Positions 26,428 to 35,558 are shown, counted from the first letter of the stretch. The stretch is 64,000 bases of DNA from Streptomyces noursei (GCF_016917755.1 NZ_CP070326.1:9362001-9426000); one strand, 5' to 3'. Made by a program: numbers and translations. Notes: a model not told the origin generated them from the sequence alone.

Positions 26428-28047
26428 ATGACAGCAGAAGTGACCGGAACACCCGGCGGGCAGGCGCCCGGCACCCAGCCCGAGGGCCGGCACCGGCCCG
26501 CGGCGGCGATCGCGGTGACGGGGGCGGACCGGCAGTACGCGGATCTCGTGAGCGGGCTCAACCAGCGGTACACCGCCGCTCCGGAGGCGATCCGGTTGGC
26601 CACCTCCACCGAGCAGGTGGTCGGCGTCGTGCAGGAGGCCGTGCGCCGGGGCAAGCGGCTGAGCGTGCGGTCCAGCGGGCACTGCTACGAGGCTTTCGTC
26701 TACCACCCGGACGTGCAGATCATCCTCGACATGTCCGGTATGCGGAACATCTCCTACGACCCGCGTCTGAACGCCATCGCGATCGAGTCGGGAGCCACCA
26801 ACCTCCAGGCGTACCAGACCACTTACCCGCGCTGGGGCGTCGTCGCGCCCACCGGCTTCTGCTATTCGGTCGCCATGGGCGGCCATGTCAGCGGGGGTGC
26901 CTGGGGGCCGCTGTGCCGGACCCACGGGCTGGTCGTCGATCACCTCTACGCGGTGGAGGTCGTGGTGGTGGACGCCGCGGGGCGCGCCCGCGCGGTCGTG
27001 GCCACCCGGGAGGAGGACGATCCGCACCGGGATCTGTGGTGGGCCCACACCGGCGGCGGAGGCGGCAACTTCGGCGTCGTCACCCGCTACTGGTTCCGCT
27101 CCCCGGGGGCGAGCGGCCGGGACCCGCGCGGGCTGCTCCCGAGGCCGCCCGCCGAACTGCTGGTGAACGCGGTGAGTTGGCCGTGGTCGGAGCTCGGCCG
27201 GGCGGACTTCCACCGGCTGACGCAGAACTACGCGGAGTGGCACGTGGCGAACTCCTCGCCCGACAGCCCGCAGCGCGCCCTGATCAGCCAGCTGGTGCTC
27301 AACCACCGCTCAGCCGGGCAGATCGGCATGGTGGCCCTCGTCGACGCCTCGGTCCCGGACGCCGAGCAGATCCTGTCCGACTACCTCAAGCAGTTGGGCG
27401 ACGGCGTCGGCGTCGCGCCGGGCGCGATGACCGCGGCGATGGGCGAACTCCCCGCCCTCCCGCGGTTCGCGCAGGCCCGCCGGCTGCCGTGGCTGCACGC
27501 CGTCCGGATGCTCGGCACCACCAACAGCGTGCTCAACGACCCCACCCTGCGGGCCGAGTACAAGTCGTCCTACATGCGGGCGGCCTTCCCCGACAGTCAC
27601 CTGGAGGCGCTCTACCGGCACCTCACCCGCGACGACCTGAGCAACCCGAACCTCAATGTGCTGCTGACCTCGTACGGCGGTCGGATCAACGCCGTCGACC
27701 CGGCCGCCACGGCGGCCCCGCACCGGGGCGCCGCCTTCAAGATGCTCTGGCAGGCGTTCTGGAACGACCCCGCCGACGACGACCGGTACATCGGCTGGGC
27801 CCGGGACTGCTACCGCGAGGTGTACGCGGACACCGGCGGCGTCCCGGTCCCGGGCGACGTGACCGACGGGTGCTACGTCAACTATCCCGACATCGACCTC
27901 GGCGATCCGCGTTTCAACACGTCCTCGGTGCCCTGGCACGACCTGTACTACAAGGAGAACTACCCCCGCCTGCAGCAGGTCAAGAAGCGGTGGGACCCGC
28001 GGAACGTCTTCCGGCACGCCCAGTCCGTCACCCTGCCCGACGCCTGA
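26428..28047 (+). CDS. BBE-like FAD-dependent oxidase, probably bicovalent flavin
   Basis: A 539-residue VAO/berberine-bridge-enzyme-type oxidase. Both flavin-tethering residues appear: H85 in RSSGHCYE (8-alpha His) and C145 in TGFCYSVAMGGHVSGG (6-S-Cys). The C-terminal DLYYKENYPRLQQVKKRWDP is the BBE signature that closes the FAD site. These enzymes perform oxidations such as alcohol to aldehyde, C-C bond formation or dehydrogenation using O2. An ATG at 26428 with AAGGTG upstream is preferred over a GTG at 26374. An export signal is not evident. Confidence 0.88.
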   Translation: MTAEVTGTPGGQAPGTQPEGRHRPAAAIAVTGADRQYADLVSGLNQRYTAAPEAIRLATSTEQVVGVVQEAVRRGKRLSVRSSGHCYEAFVYHPDVQIILDMSGMRNISYDPRLNAIAIESGATNLQAYQTTYPRWGVVAPTGFCYSVAMGGHVSGGAWGPLCRTHGLVVDHLYAVEVVVVDAAGRARAVVATREEDDPHRDLWWAHTGGGGGNFGVVTRYWFRSPGASGRDPRGLLPRPPAELLVNAVSWPWSELGRADFHRLTQNYAEWHVANSSPDSPQRALISQLVLNHRSAGQIGMVALVDASVPDAEQILSDYLKQLGDGVGVAPGAMTAAMGELPALPRFAQARRLPWLHAVRMLGTTNSVLNDPTLRAEYKSSYMRAAFPDSHLEALYRHLTRDDLSNPNLNVLLTSYGGRINAVDPAATAAPHRGAAFKMLWQAFWNDPADDDRYIGWARDCYREVYADTGGVPVPGDVTDGCYVNYPDIDLGDPRFNTSSVPWHDLYYKENYPRLQQVKKRWDPRNVFRHAQSVTLPDA

Positions 28048-28106
28048 CCGCGTCGGCCGGACACCGAGCCGTTCCGCAAGCCCAACTCCCGCCAAGGAGC
28101 CTTCAG

Positions 28107-28667
28107 ATGACGTCCCTGCTCGCCGTGTCCGGGAGCCCGTCCGCGGATTCGCGCACGGCGCTGCTGGCCGGCCACCTCGTGCGGCGCCTGTCGCTGGTCG
28201 GCCTGCCGACGACCCACCTCAGGGTCCGGGACCTGCCGGCGGCGGAGCTGCTGGCCGGCCGGACCGAGCACCCGGCGCTGCGGCGGTCCCTGGACGCGGT
28301 CGAGGCCGCGTCCGGGATCGTCGTGGCCACCCCCGTGTACAACGCCGCCTACAGCGGCCTGCTCAAGGCGTTCCTCGACCTGCTGCCCCGCACCGGCCTG
28401 GCCGGGAAGGCGGTGCTGCCGCTCATGACCGGCGGCAGCTCCGCACACGCCCTGGCGATCGACTACGCGCTGCGCCCGGTGCTGTGCGCGCTGGGCGCCC
28501 GGCAGGTCGTCCGCGGCGCCTTCGTCCTGGACCGGACGATCGAGCCGGGCCCCGACGGTGCCCTGCGGATCCACCCGGACACCGCGCCCCGCCTGGACCG
28601 GGCCCTCGACGAGTTCCTCGTGGCCCTCACCGACGGCGTCACGGTCTCCGCCTTGACCGGGAGTTGA
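28107..28667 (+). CDS. NAD(P)H-dependent FMN reductase (SsuE-like)
   Basis: A 186-residue flavodoxin-like reductase. The FMN-phosphate loop SGSPSADSRT (near residue 8) and the TPVYNAAYSGLLKAFLDLLP stretch (SsuE/MsuE signature) are present. SsuE proteins reduce FMN and hand it to a monooxygenase. As the last gene of the operon it may serve the luciferase-like enzymes, and possibly the StyA-like pair if it also accepts FAD. A strong hairpin follows the stop codon. Confidence 0.88.
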   Translation: MTSLLAVSGSPSADSRTALLAGHLVRRLSLVGLPTTHLRVRDLPAAELLAGRTEHPALRRSLDAVEAASGIVVATPVYNAAYSGLLKAFLDLLPRTGLAGKAVLPLMTGGSSAHALAIDYALRPVLCALGARQVVRGAFVLDRTIEPGPDGALRIHPDTAPRLDRALDEFLVALTDGVTVSALTGS

Positions 28668-28670
28668 GGC

Positions 28671-28704
28671 GGCTCGCCCCCGCGTCGCCGTCGCGGGGCG
28701 AGCC
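28671..28704. terminator. terminator after the isonitrile operon
   Basis: GGCTCGCCCCCGCG (28671-28684) pairs with CGCGGGGCGAGCC (28692-28704) around a 7-nt loop. It lies between convergent transcripts and would end both the biosynthetic operon and the conservon. Confidence 0.75.
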
Positions 28705-28711
28705 GGCCGGG

Positions 28712-29302
28712 TCAGGCCGAGGCGGCGGGTGCCGCCCCGGCGATGAGCAGGTCCAGCAGCGACAGCAGGGCGCCGCGGACGTCCTCGCGGGAGCGGGCGT
28801 CGAGCATCAGGACGGGGGTGTCCGGGTCGCCCAGGTGCAGGGCCGTCCTGATCTGCTCGGCGGTGTACGGCTGTTCGCCGTCGAAGCAGTTGGCGCCGAT
28901 GACGAACGGAAGCCCACGGCTCTCGAAGAAGTCGATGGCCGGGAAGCTGCGGTCCAGCCGTCGGGTGTCCACCAGGACGATCGCGCCGAGCGCCCCCGCC
29001 AACAGGTCGTCCCACATGAACCAGAAGCGCTCCTGGCCCGGGGTGCCGAACAGATAGAGGACCACGCCGGCATCGGACAGGGTGATCCGGCCGAAGTCCA
29101 TGGCGACGGTGGTGGCGGTCTTGAACTCGATGCCGTCGAGGTCGTCGACGCCGATCCCCGCGGCGGTCAGCCGCTCCTCGGTGCGGAGCGGCTCGATCTC
29201 GGAGACCGCCTCAACCAAGGTCGTCTTCCCGACCCCGAACCCACCCGCGATCAGGATCTTGACGGGGGACTCTTCCTGGGCGCTGGTGTCATATCCGGGC
29301 AA
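28712..29302 (-). CDS. cvnD: conservon GTPase (CvnD-type)
   Basis: A 196-residue Ras-like small GTPase of the type found in Streptomyces conservons. The G1 loop GFGVGKTT is at residues 21-28, GTPGQERFW is the switch II region and the later VLVDTRR and GANCFDG segments correspond to nucleotide-base contacts. CvnD interacts with the roadblock and DUF742 proteins under a sensor kinase, like a bacterial G-protein module. The only in-frame start is TTG at 29302, with AGGGA upstream, overlapping cvnC by 14 bp. Confidence 0.88.
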   Translation of the reverse strand: MPGYDTSAQEESPVKILIAGGFGVGKTTLVEAVSEIEPLRTEERLTAAGIGVDDLDGIEFKTATTVAMDFGRITLSDAGVVLYLFGTPGQERFWFMWDDLLAGALGAIVLVDTRRLDRSFPAIDFFESRGLPFVIGANCFDGEQPYTAEQIRTALHLGDPDTPVLMLDARSREDVRGALLSLLDLLIAGAAPAASA

Positions 29303-29654
29303 GGTTGTCCCTGATTTTCATGAGCAGGTGGACGTTGGAGGTTTCGTTCGCTTGCAGGGGCGGCCGGTGCTGGATCAGGCCGCGCTCCACCAACTCGCTG
29401 AGCAGGAGCACCATCGGGGTCAGCCGCATGTGCATCCGCGCAGCGATCTCGGCGACGGCGCGCCCGTTCGGTGGTTGGCACATGCCGAGGATGGCCTGCC
29501 ACTCGGTGGGCAGGCTGCCGTCGGCATCGGGCGCGACCCTGGCGGTGATCAGGGTGTCCATGGTCAGGGCGGCGCCGGGTGCGGTCGTCCGCCCGTCGGT
29601 GAGGGCGTACAGCCGCGCCCGCCGCCCCCTGCCGGGCTGTTGTCCGGCGGTCAT
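29289..29654 (-). CDS. cvnC: conservon DUF742 protein (CvnC-type)
   Basis: A 121-residue DUF742 protein with a predicted winged-helix fold: TEWQAILGMCQPPNGRAVAEIAARMHMRLTPMVLLLSEL is the conserved stretch of the family. It is the third component of the conservon. ATG at 29654 overlaps the stop of cvnB by 4 bp, so it is translationally coupled. It may bind DNA or its GTPase partner; its molecular role is not settled. Confidence 0.88.
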   Translation of the reverse strand: MTAGQQPGRGRRARLYALTDGRTTAPGAALTMDTLITARVAPDADGSLPTEWQAILGMCQPPNGRAVAEIAARMHMRLTPMVLLLSELVERGLIQHRPPLQANETSNVHLLMKIRDNLARI

Positions 29655-30052
29655 GACGGCTTGGGTGCCGGAACCCGCTCGGGGGTGCCGAGCCACTCGC
29701 CGAGCGCCTGCGAGGCCCGGACCACTTCGCCGCCGAGCTCCCCGAGGCGGGCCTTGCGCGAGGTCACGACGATGAGCGTGCTGCCCTCGCCGCACCCGAC
29801 GATGCACAGGTAGCGCTCGTTCATCTCCACCAGTTGGCGGATGACCCGGCCGCCGTCGACCTCCCGGGAGATCGCCTTCATGGTGGCCGCGATGCCGGAG
29901 GACGCCGCGGCTATCCGTTCCGCCTGGTCCCGTTCCAGTTGGTACGCGCTGAGCATGATGCCGTCGTTGGAGAGCAGCACGGCGCCCTCGATGCCGGCGA
30001 TCCGGCTCAGATTGTTGTCGAGGATGCTGTAGATCACGTCGTTCGTCGTCAT
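29651..30052 (-). CDS. cvnB: conservon roadblock/LC7 protein (CvnB-type)
   Basis: A 133-residue roadblock/LC7 domain protein. The AVLLSNDGIMLSAYQLE and AERIAAASSGIAATM segments are the family core. Such proteins are GTPase-activating or scaffolding partners of small GTPases; in conservons the roadblock protein binds the sensor kinase and the GTPase. Overlaps cvnA and cvnC by 4 bp each. Confidence 0.9.
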   Translation of the reverse strand: MTTNDVIYSILDNNLSRIAGIEGAVLLSNDGIMLSAYQLERDQAERIAAASSGIAATMKAISREVDGGRVIRQLVEMNERYLCIVGCGEGSTLIVVTSRKARLGELGGEVVRASQALGEWLGTPERVPAPKPS

Positions 30053-32382
30053 GACTTGTCCCGTCGGAGCTCGATTTCCACTGTCTCGGTGCCCTGCTCG
30101 TAGTCCGCCCAGGCGTCGGCGACCTCTTCGGGTGTCGCGGTGTCCTGGCTGACCGGTTCCGAGGTGCGGCGTTCGCGGAGCTGCTGGGCGATGTGCGTCT
30201 GCGGTCTGCGCTCCGGCAGGGGCGGCGGGGCGGCGCCGTCGGCGGGCGGGGTGCGTACCGCCGCCGGCGCCTGGCTCGGCTGCCGGCGTGGCAGCCCGGC
30301 CACGGTGGCGGCGAGGGCGGGGGCGGAGGGGCGCGGGTGCAGGGTGAGTTCGGGCTTGCGCGCGTCCCGGCGCTCCGGCGCGGGGGTGCGGGGCGCCGCC
30401 GCACCCGGCGTGCTCGCCGGCTCGCTGCGGACCAGGTGCTCGGCGGGAATGATCACGATGGCGGAGGTCCCTCCGAACGTCGAGCGGCGCAGGGTGACCC
30501 GGGCCTGGAGCTGGTCGGCGAGGTGCCCGACCACGAAGAGGCCGAGCCGGTGGGCGTTCTCGGCCAGGACGGAGTAGGGCGGCGCGGCGTGCAGCCGGCC
30601 GTTCATCTCCTCGTAGCGCTCGGCGGCCACCCGCGGACCGCGGTCCTCGATCTCCACCGACAGCCCGTCCGTGACGAGTTCGGCCCGGATGGCGACCTTC
30701 GATGCGGGCGGGGAGAACCGGGTCGCGTTGTCCAGCAGCTCGGCGAGGAGGTGGCTGATCGCGCTGATCACCCGCGGCTCGACGCTGACCTCGTCGAGGG
30801 CGATCCGCTCGATCCGCCGGAACTCCTCGACCTCCGCGGCGGCCTCGCGCAGCAGGTCCGCGACGCGCATGGGCTCGACGTGCGGGTCGGGGATCTCGCC
30901 GTCCGCCAGGATGAGCAGGTTCTCGATCTGCCGGCGCATGCCCACGGTCAGCTGGTCGGACTTCATCAGCTCGGCGAGCAGCGCCTCGTCGTGGCCGAAG
31001 GTGTCCTGGAGCTCCTCGGTCAGGCCCAGTTGGCGGCTGACCAGGTTTCCGGTGCGGGAGGCGATACCGGCTGCGAACATGCCGAAGCCGCGGCGTTCGT
31101 CGGCGAGCTGCCGGTGCCCGTCGACGGACACCGCGACGGAGCGGGCGAACGCGTCACTGATCCGGCCGACCTCGTCCTGCTCGTTGCTCTCCGTCGGCAG
31201 CGCGTCGGGGTCGATGCCCTGACCGCGCTGCAACCGGTCCACGATCTCCGGCAGGGTCTCCTCGGCGACGGTGACGGTGCGTTCGTGCAGCAAGGCCAGG
31301 CGGCGCAGCACGGTGCGCGTGGCGAACACCGCGACGGCCACCACGAGCAGCAGGGCGGCGGCGCTGCCGCCGACCATCCACCACAGGTCCATCTCCAGGT
31401 CGTCGGCGGTGGCTTCGGCGCTCGCGAGCACCGCGCGCAGCTGGCCGGCGCTGACCGCGGTCAGCTGCGGGACGAGCTGTTCGTACATGGCCGGCCAGCC
31501 GTGCACCACCTGGGGCAGCACGACGCCGCCCGAAACGATCTGGTGGTCGGAGAGGGCCGCGTCCTCGATGCGGACCTTGGTCTTCCAGACGTCCGAGGAC
31601 TCGATCCGCGCGAGGGACCGCTGTCCGTTTTCGGGCAGATTCGGAACGATCGACGCGTCGTAGAGGTACCGGTGGGCGCCCACGGCGTTGGTGAGCTCGC
31701 CGAACTTCGCCCCGCTCAGCTTCCCGGACGGGCCGGCGGACGCCAGGACGGCGTCCTCGCGCGCGAGGAGATCCTTCGCCTCGATCAGGGCGAGCACCGG
31801 CCGGCTCTGCTGGCTGAGCGCCGCGTCGTCCAGGTCGCTGAACTGGCCGAAGATGCTGATCAGCCGCTCGATCACCCCGCTGTAGTAGGCGGTGGTCCGG
31901 TCCGCGCCGCCGCTGCGGACGTCCGTGCGCTCGCGGTAGGCGCCGAGCTGTTCCAACTGCTTCTGCGCATCGCGGACATGCCGGTCGATCCGGTCGCCCT
32001 CCTCCGGGTCCGCGGAGTCGGCCGCCCGCCGGAACGCGGCCACCGCCTGGTCCGTGGCCGCGCGCCGAGCGCTCAGGTCGGCGTGCGAGACCGGCGCCCC
32101 GGCCCAGCGCGCGGCCGTCGTGCTGCGCTCGGCCTGCAACGCGGACATGAGCCCGTACAGGGGGGCACCGATCCGCTCGCCGTCCGCCACGTCCTCGCGC
32201 AGGTTCGCCGACTGCTCAAGCAACCGGTCCGCGGTGAGGGAGACTTGGGCGCCCATGGCCACGGTGGGCACCACGGCCAGCCAGATCAGCAGGGTGCGCA
32301 GCCGCAGCACACCCCGTCGCCGATTTCTCGCGGTCTTTCTCTGGCCGTCGGGCCGTGGGCCGTCGGGATCTATCGCAGTCAT
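30049..32382 (-). CDS. cvnA: conservon sensor histidine kinase-like protein (CvnA-type)
   Basis: A 777-residue membrane protein. TM1 (about 30-46) is followed by a roughly 250-residue extracytoplasmic nitrate/nitrite-sensing (NIT)-like domain, then TM2 (SAAALLLVVAVAVF), a HAMP-like linker, and an HATPase domain with N-box ELLDNATRFSPPASKV and G-box IEDRGPRV. A typical H-box is not obvious, as in other CvnA proteins. The C-terminal 150 residues are Pro/Arg-rich and probably disordered. The ATG at 32382 has CGAGGAC upstream. It likely senses an external signal and acts through CvnB, CvnC and CvnD. Confidence 0.88.
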   Translation of the reverse strand: MTAIDPDGPRPDGQRKTARNRRRGVLRLRTLLIWLAVVPTVAMGAQVSLTADRLLEQSANLREDVADGERIGAPLYGLMSALQAERSTTAARWAGAPVSHADLSARRAATDQAVAAFRRAADSADPEEGDRIDRHVRDAQKQLEQLGAYRERTDVRSGGADRTTAYYSGVIERLISIFGQFSDLDDAALSQQSRPVLALIEAKDLLAREDAVLASAGPSGKLSGAKFGELTNAVGAHRYLYDASIVPNLPENGQRSLARIESSDVWKTKVRIEDAALSDHQIVSGGVVLPQVVHGWPAMYEQLVPQLTAVSAGQLRAVLASAEATADDLEMDLWWMVGGSAAALLLVVAVAVFATRTVLRRLALLHERTVTVAEETLPEIVDRLQRGQGIDPDALPTESNEQDEVGRISDAFARSVAVSVDGHRQLADERRGFGMFAAGIASRTGNLVSRQLGLTEELQDTFGHDEALLAELMKSDQLTVGMRRQIENLLILADGEIPDPHVEPMRVADLLREAAAEVEEFRRIERIALDEVSVEPRVISAISHLLAELLDNATRFSPPASKVAIRAELVTDGLSVEIEDRGPRVAAERYEEMNGRLHAAPPYSVLAENAHRLGLFVVGHLADQLQARVTLRRSTFGGTSAIVIIPAEHLVRSEPASTPGAAAPRTPAPERRDARKPELTLHPRPSAPALAATVAGLPRRQPSQAPAAVRTPPADGAAPPPLPERRPQTHIAQQLRERRTSEPVSQDTATPEEVADAWADYEQGTETVEIELRRDKS

Positions 32383-32585
32383 CAGTCCTCGTGGGCGGAG
32401 ATGAGATGGGTACAGAAGACCAATACGGTTCGGCGATTCCGCCCGGGTAGGGGGAAGGCGCCGGTCCGGCATCGGCAGGCCGTGGGGGTGCCGATCATAA
32501 CCAGCCATCAGGCGAAGGGGAGAAGTTGCCTCGGCGGGCGACGGGCACTATGGACCGGCGCGTGTGCCAGGCTCCGAGCGTCCCT

Positions 32586-34034
32586 TCACCGCCGCGCCGC
32601 CTCCGCCACCATCTCGGCCCGGGCCAGCCGCACCTCCTCGATGGCCTGGAGGTGCCCGCCGTCCGCCGCACAGCGTCCGGCCCGCTCCAGCAGCCGCCGG
32701 GCATCCTGCGGCGCCGCGCCGCCCCGGACGCGGGCCAGCGCCGTCAGGGCGAACGCCAGCGCCGTGCCGCCGAACGGCTCCGCCAGTTCGACCGAGGCCA
32801 GCGCCAGGCGCTGGGCGTCCGCCCGTTCACCGCGCAGCAGATGCAGTTCCGCCAGGTTGGCCCGTTCGAAGGCGGTCGCCGTGGGGCGGCCGGCCTGTTC
32901 GGCCAGGGCCAGCGCGCGGCGCCCGTACACCAACGCCGCACCGTGCCGTCCCGCACGGCGCTCGGTCTCCCGCAGCACGGACAGCACGGTGGCCAGCAGC
33001 GCCCGGTCACCGGACGCCTCGGCCGGCGCCAGCGCCGCCGTTGCCGGGCCGGCCGCCTCGCCGGCGAGGCCGGACAGGCCCAGGCAGACGGTCTGCTGGG
33101 CCAGCGCACGGGCCAACAGCACCGGATGGTCGGCCCCCCGCGCGGCCCCGGCGCAGCGCTCCGCCGCTCGCGCGGCCGCCAGGCCCTCCCCGTACCGTCC
33201 GCAGTAGGAGAGCACCGCCGAACGCGCCATGTGGTGCGCGGCCCGGATGTCGTCGGGGGTGTCGGGGCCGGGCGGATGGGCGTCCAGCACCGCCAGCGCC
33301 GCGTCGCTGCGACCGCGGCCGAGCACCTCCGCCAGCCGGGCGGCGGCCAGGGCGCAGGCGTCGCGCAACCCCTGGCGTTCGTACCCGTGCAGGGCCTCGC
33401 GCGCCACGGTGAGGGCCTCCGCGTACCGCCCCGAACGGTCCAGGTGCAGCGCCCAGTCCAGCCGTACCCGTGCCGCGTCCGCCTCCGGCCGCGCCGCGCC
33501 GCCGTGCGGTCCGCGGTGGTCGGCCAGGGCGCGCCGCAGATCGGCGCGGCGGCGCGCCAGGCGCTCCCGGGCCGGTTCGGCCCAGGGGGCGTGACGGTCC
33601 TCGGGCAGCAGCTCCCCGCACAACTCCTCCAGTGCGCGGGCGAGTTCGGGACGTCCACCCCCGTCGAGGGCCCGTCGGGCGAGGGTCTCGGCCTCGTCGA
33701 CGTCCACGCGTACCGTGTCGGGTACCAGTCGCAGCAGATCGCCGTCGGCGGCCAGATACGCCGAGGTGCCGCGCGGCGGCAGTTCGGGTTCCAGCGCGTG
33801 CCGGGCGGTGTGCAGCGCCACCCGCAGACTGCCCAGTGCGGCGCGGAGTTCGGCGTGCGGCCAGCACACCGCCATGATCTGCTCGCGGTGCAGCGCGTGA
33901 TCCGGGGCGAGGGCGAGCAGCTTGACCAGGGTCCGGGCGCCGGGCCGGGACCAGCGCGCCACCAGCGGCGCGCCGCCCTCGCGCGCCAGCCGGAACCCGC
34001 CGAGCAGGCCAATGCGCAGCAGTGGGGGATTCAT
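32586..34034 (-). CDS. BTAD-type (SARP-like) transcriptional activator
   Basis: A 482-residue regulator. Residues 1-100 form an OmpR-type winged helix (LLRIGLLGGFRLAREG and ARTLVKLLALAPDHALHREQI), followed by a bacterial transcriptional-activation (BTAD) domain (about 105-245) and TPR-like repeats to the end (EALTVAREALHGYERQ, YGEGLAAARAAERC, GAALVYGRRALALAEQ). SARP proteins commonly activate secondary-metabolite clusters. Its closeness to the isonitrile operon suggests cluster control, although the genes are convergent. The start codon is the last ATG before an upstream stop. Confidence 0.83.
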   Translation of the reverse strand: MNPPLLRIGLLGGFRLAREGGAPLVARWSRPGARTLVKLLALAPDHALHREQIMAVCWPHAELRAALGSLRVALHTARHALEPELPPRGTSAYLAADGDLLRLVPDTVRVDVDEAETLARRALDGGGRPELARALEELCGELLPEDRHAPWAEPARERLARRRADLRRALADHRGPHGGAARPEADAARVRLDWALHLDRSGRYAEALTVAREALHGYERQGLRDACALAAARLAEVLGRGRSDAALAVLDAHPPGPDTPDDIRAAHHMARSAVLSYCGRYGEGLAAARAAERCAGAARGADHPVLLARALAQQTVCLGLSGLAGEAAGPATAALAPAEASGDRALLATVLSVLRETERRAGRHGAALVYGRRALALAEQAGRPTATAFERANLAELHLLRGERADAQRLALASVELAEPFGGTALAFALTALARVRGGAAPQDARRLLERAGRCAADGGHLQAIEEVRLARAEMVAEAARR

Positions 34035-34287
34035 GAGCCGGACACTCTAACCCGCAGTGAACTCCTGGGGCAGATACGAGAGTTACACCCGCGTTACTGG
34101 CCGGATCTGGTCCCTGGTCGGGGCACGTCGCCCGGGGTGCACCCGTGGGAACGCGTCAATGTCGCCGGGTCCGCCCGGTGGCCGGGTGACGTGCGTTGAC
34201 GATGCGACGGGGGGTGCTGAGGATGGGCCCGTGCACAGCGCCCGGCCGGCGACGTCTCCCCCACCGACCCCGTCCCGAGGAGGAAGC

Positions 34288-34890
34288 GTGAAGCGTTCCT
34301 ACGCCCTTGCGGCGTCCGTTCTCGTCCTGTTGTCCGGTACGGCCGTGGCGGCCAACGCGGCCAACGCGGCCGGCACGCCGCGCGGCGGCCCCGCCACCGC
34401 GCCCGCACGGCACCACCTGTCGGCCGCCGCGGCCTGGTGCGCGCAGCAGGGCGGCACGGCGGAGACCCGCGTGCCCTACTACACCAGCACCGGCAACAAG
34501 ATCACCCCGCTGGGCGGTGAGCGCGAGATGTGCCTCTTCACCGCCGGTGACGGCAGCAAGATCATGATCGGTGCGGACACCCTGGCCGCGGACAAGCCGA
34601 CCCTGGCCGCGCTCGCCTACGTCCGCAAGCCCAGCGGCCCGAGCAGCCCCGGCAATCCCTCCATCGCCTACTGCCAGGGCATCAACGGCACCGCCATGTT
34701 CGGCAACCGGCCCACGGACGGCGGCGGTTGGGGTCCCAAGAACGAGACCGACCCCTCGAAGGCGACCTCCGCCTGCATGTTCGCCGACGGCTCGGTGATC
34801 GACGCCTGGGGGCTGAAGTACCACCAGGGCGGCGTCATCCGCGGCGCCGACCTGACGAAGAAGTTCCGCGCCACCATCCCGGGGGCGTGA
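34288..34890 (+). CDS. secreted protein with two DUF333-like repeats
   Basis: A 200-residue exported protein. A signal peptide (KRSYALAASVLVLLSG, Ala-rich cleavage region ANAANAAG) precedes two related domains: AAAWCAQQGG...EMCLFTAGDGSKI (about 48-95) and NPSIAYCQGINGT...SACMFADGSVIDAWGLKYHQGG (about 115-190). The Cys-x-G-G / C-F-x-D-G pattern is that of DUF333 proteins. The first repeat keeps the pattern more loosely. GTG at 34288 has the strong AGGAGGA site. Function unknown; isolated between the SARP-like gene and a terminator. Confidence 0.8.
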   Translation: MKRSYALAASVLVLLSGTAVAANAANAAGTPRGGPATAPARHHLSAAAAWCAQQGGTAETRVPYYTSTGNKITPLGGEREMCLFTAGDGSKIMIGADTLAADKPTLAALAYVRKPSGPSSPGNPSIAYCQGINGTAMFGNRPTDGGGWGPKNETDPSKATSACMFADGSVIDAWGLKYHQGGVIRGADLTKKFRATIPGA

Positions 34891-34912
34891 CGGCGGGCGG
34901 CGCTGCCGGGTC

Positions 34913-34955
34913 GGGCGGTGTCCGGTGCGGCGAGAGTGTGTGCCGGACACCGCCC
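34913..34955. terminator. terminator, secreted-protein gene
   Basis: GGGCGGTGTCCGG (34913-34925) pairs with CCGGACACCGCCC (34943-34955), a perfect 13-bp stem between two convergent genes. Confidence 0.75.
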
Positions 34956-34981
34956 GGCGGACGGGACTGCGCGGGCAGACC

Positions 34982-35296
34982 CTAGAGACTCCACGACACC
35001 GTGCCGTCCACGGAGACCAGGACGGCGAGGACGACGAGGTCGGCGACGCCGAGGGCGATACCGGACCAGGCCCGGGCCCGCCGGGCCGTACCGCCCCCCA
35101 GGGCGAGCAGGCCCAGCACGAGGGCACTGGGTCCGAGCAGCACGTTCCCCACCAGGAGTCCCACCAGGCCGAGGACGAAGGCCGCCACCGCCATGCCGTC
35201 GGCGTCCCGCCCCCGGCCACGGGTGCCCCCGACGGCCGCGCTCCTCGCCTCCGTCCCGCTGTCCGCGTTCTTCCTTCCAGGTGCGGTCATCGTCAT
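34982..35296 (-). CDS. small membrane protein (DUF4190-like)
   Basis: A 104-residue protein: a charged Gly-rich N-terminus (residues 1-33) and two or three hydrophobic helices (MAVAAFVLGLVGLLVGNVLLGPSALVLGLLALGG and ARAWSGIALGVADLVVLAVLV). The helix pair around a Gly-rich turn resembles DUF4190. The ATG at 35296 has GGGAGG eight bases upstream. The gene follows the 49-residue gene at 35460 by 14 bp. Function unknown. Confidence 0.7.
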   Translation of the reverse strand: MTMTAPGRKNADSGTEARSAAVGGTRGRGRDADGMAVAAFVLGLVGLLVGNVLLGPSALVLGLLALGGGTARRARAWSGIALGVADLVVLAVLVSVDGTVSWSL

Positions 35297-35310
35297 CCCG
35301 CACACCTCCC

Positions 35311-35460
35311 TCAGCGGTCGTTGAGGCGCTCGCGCACCAGGAACACCAGCAGCCAGGCACCGATCCCGACGCCGGCGGTCACGCTGGCGGACACCGGTAA
35401 ATGGGCCACGGCGCCCAGCAGGATTCCGAGCACCACGTACGCAGCGATAACTGAAACCAT
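35311..35460 (-). CDS. very small membrane protein
   Basis: A 49-residue ORF, too short for the usual track, starting MVSVIAAYVVLGILLGAVAH and containing a second hydrophobic stretch VTAGVGIGAWLLVFLVRER. A GAGGAGG site lies upstream of its ATG. Two membrane helices in a hairpin and no recognised family. It lies between the acyl-CoA dehydrogenase gene and the next membrane gene, on the same strand. Confidence 0.6.
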   Translation of the reverse strand: MVSVIAAYVVLGILLGAVAHLPVSASVTAGVGIGAWLLVFLVRERLNDR

Positions 35461-35558
35461 CTCCGGCCCCTCCTCGGTCGGTTCGGTCGGTTCGGTCGGT
35501 CCTCGACGGTCGCCGCCGTGTGGCCAGGAGGCGGCGCCCGCGGCGCGCCGGGGCGCGC

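Noticed and set aside
30193..33207. Long plus-strand ORF of about 1000 codons
   Set aside because: It is antisense to the conservon cvnA and the BTAD gene and has no recognisable domains.
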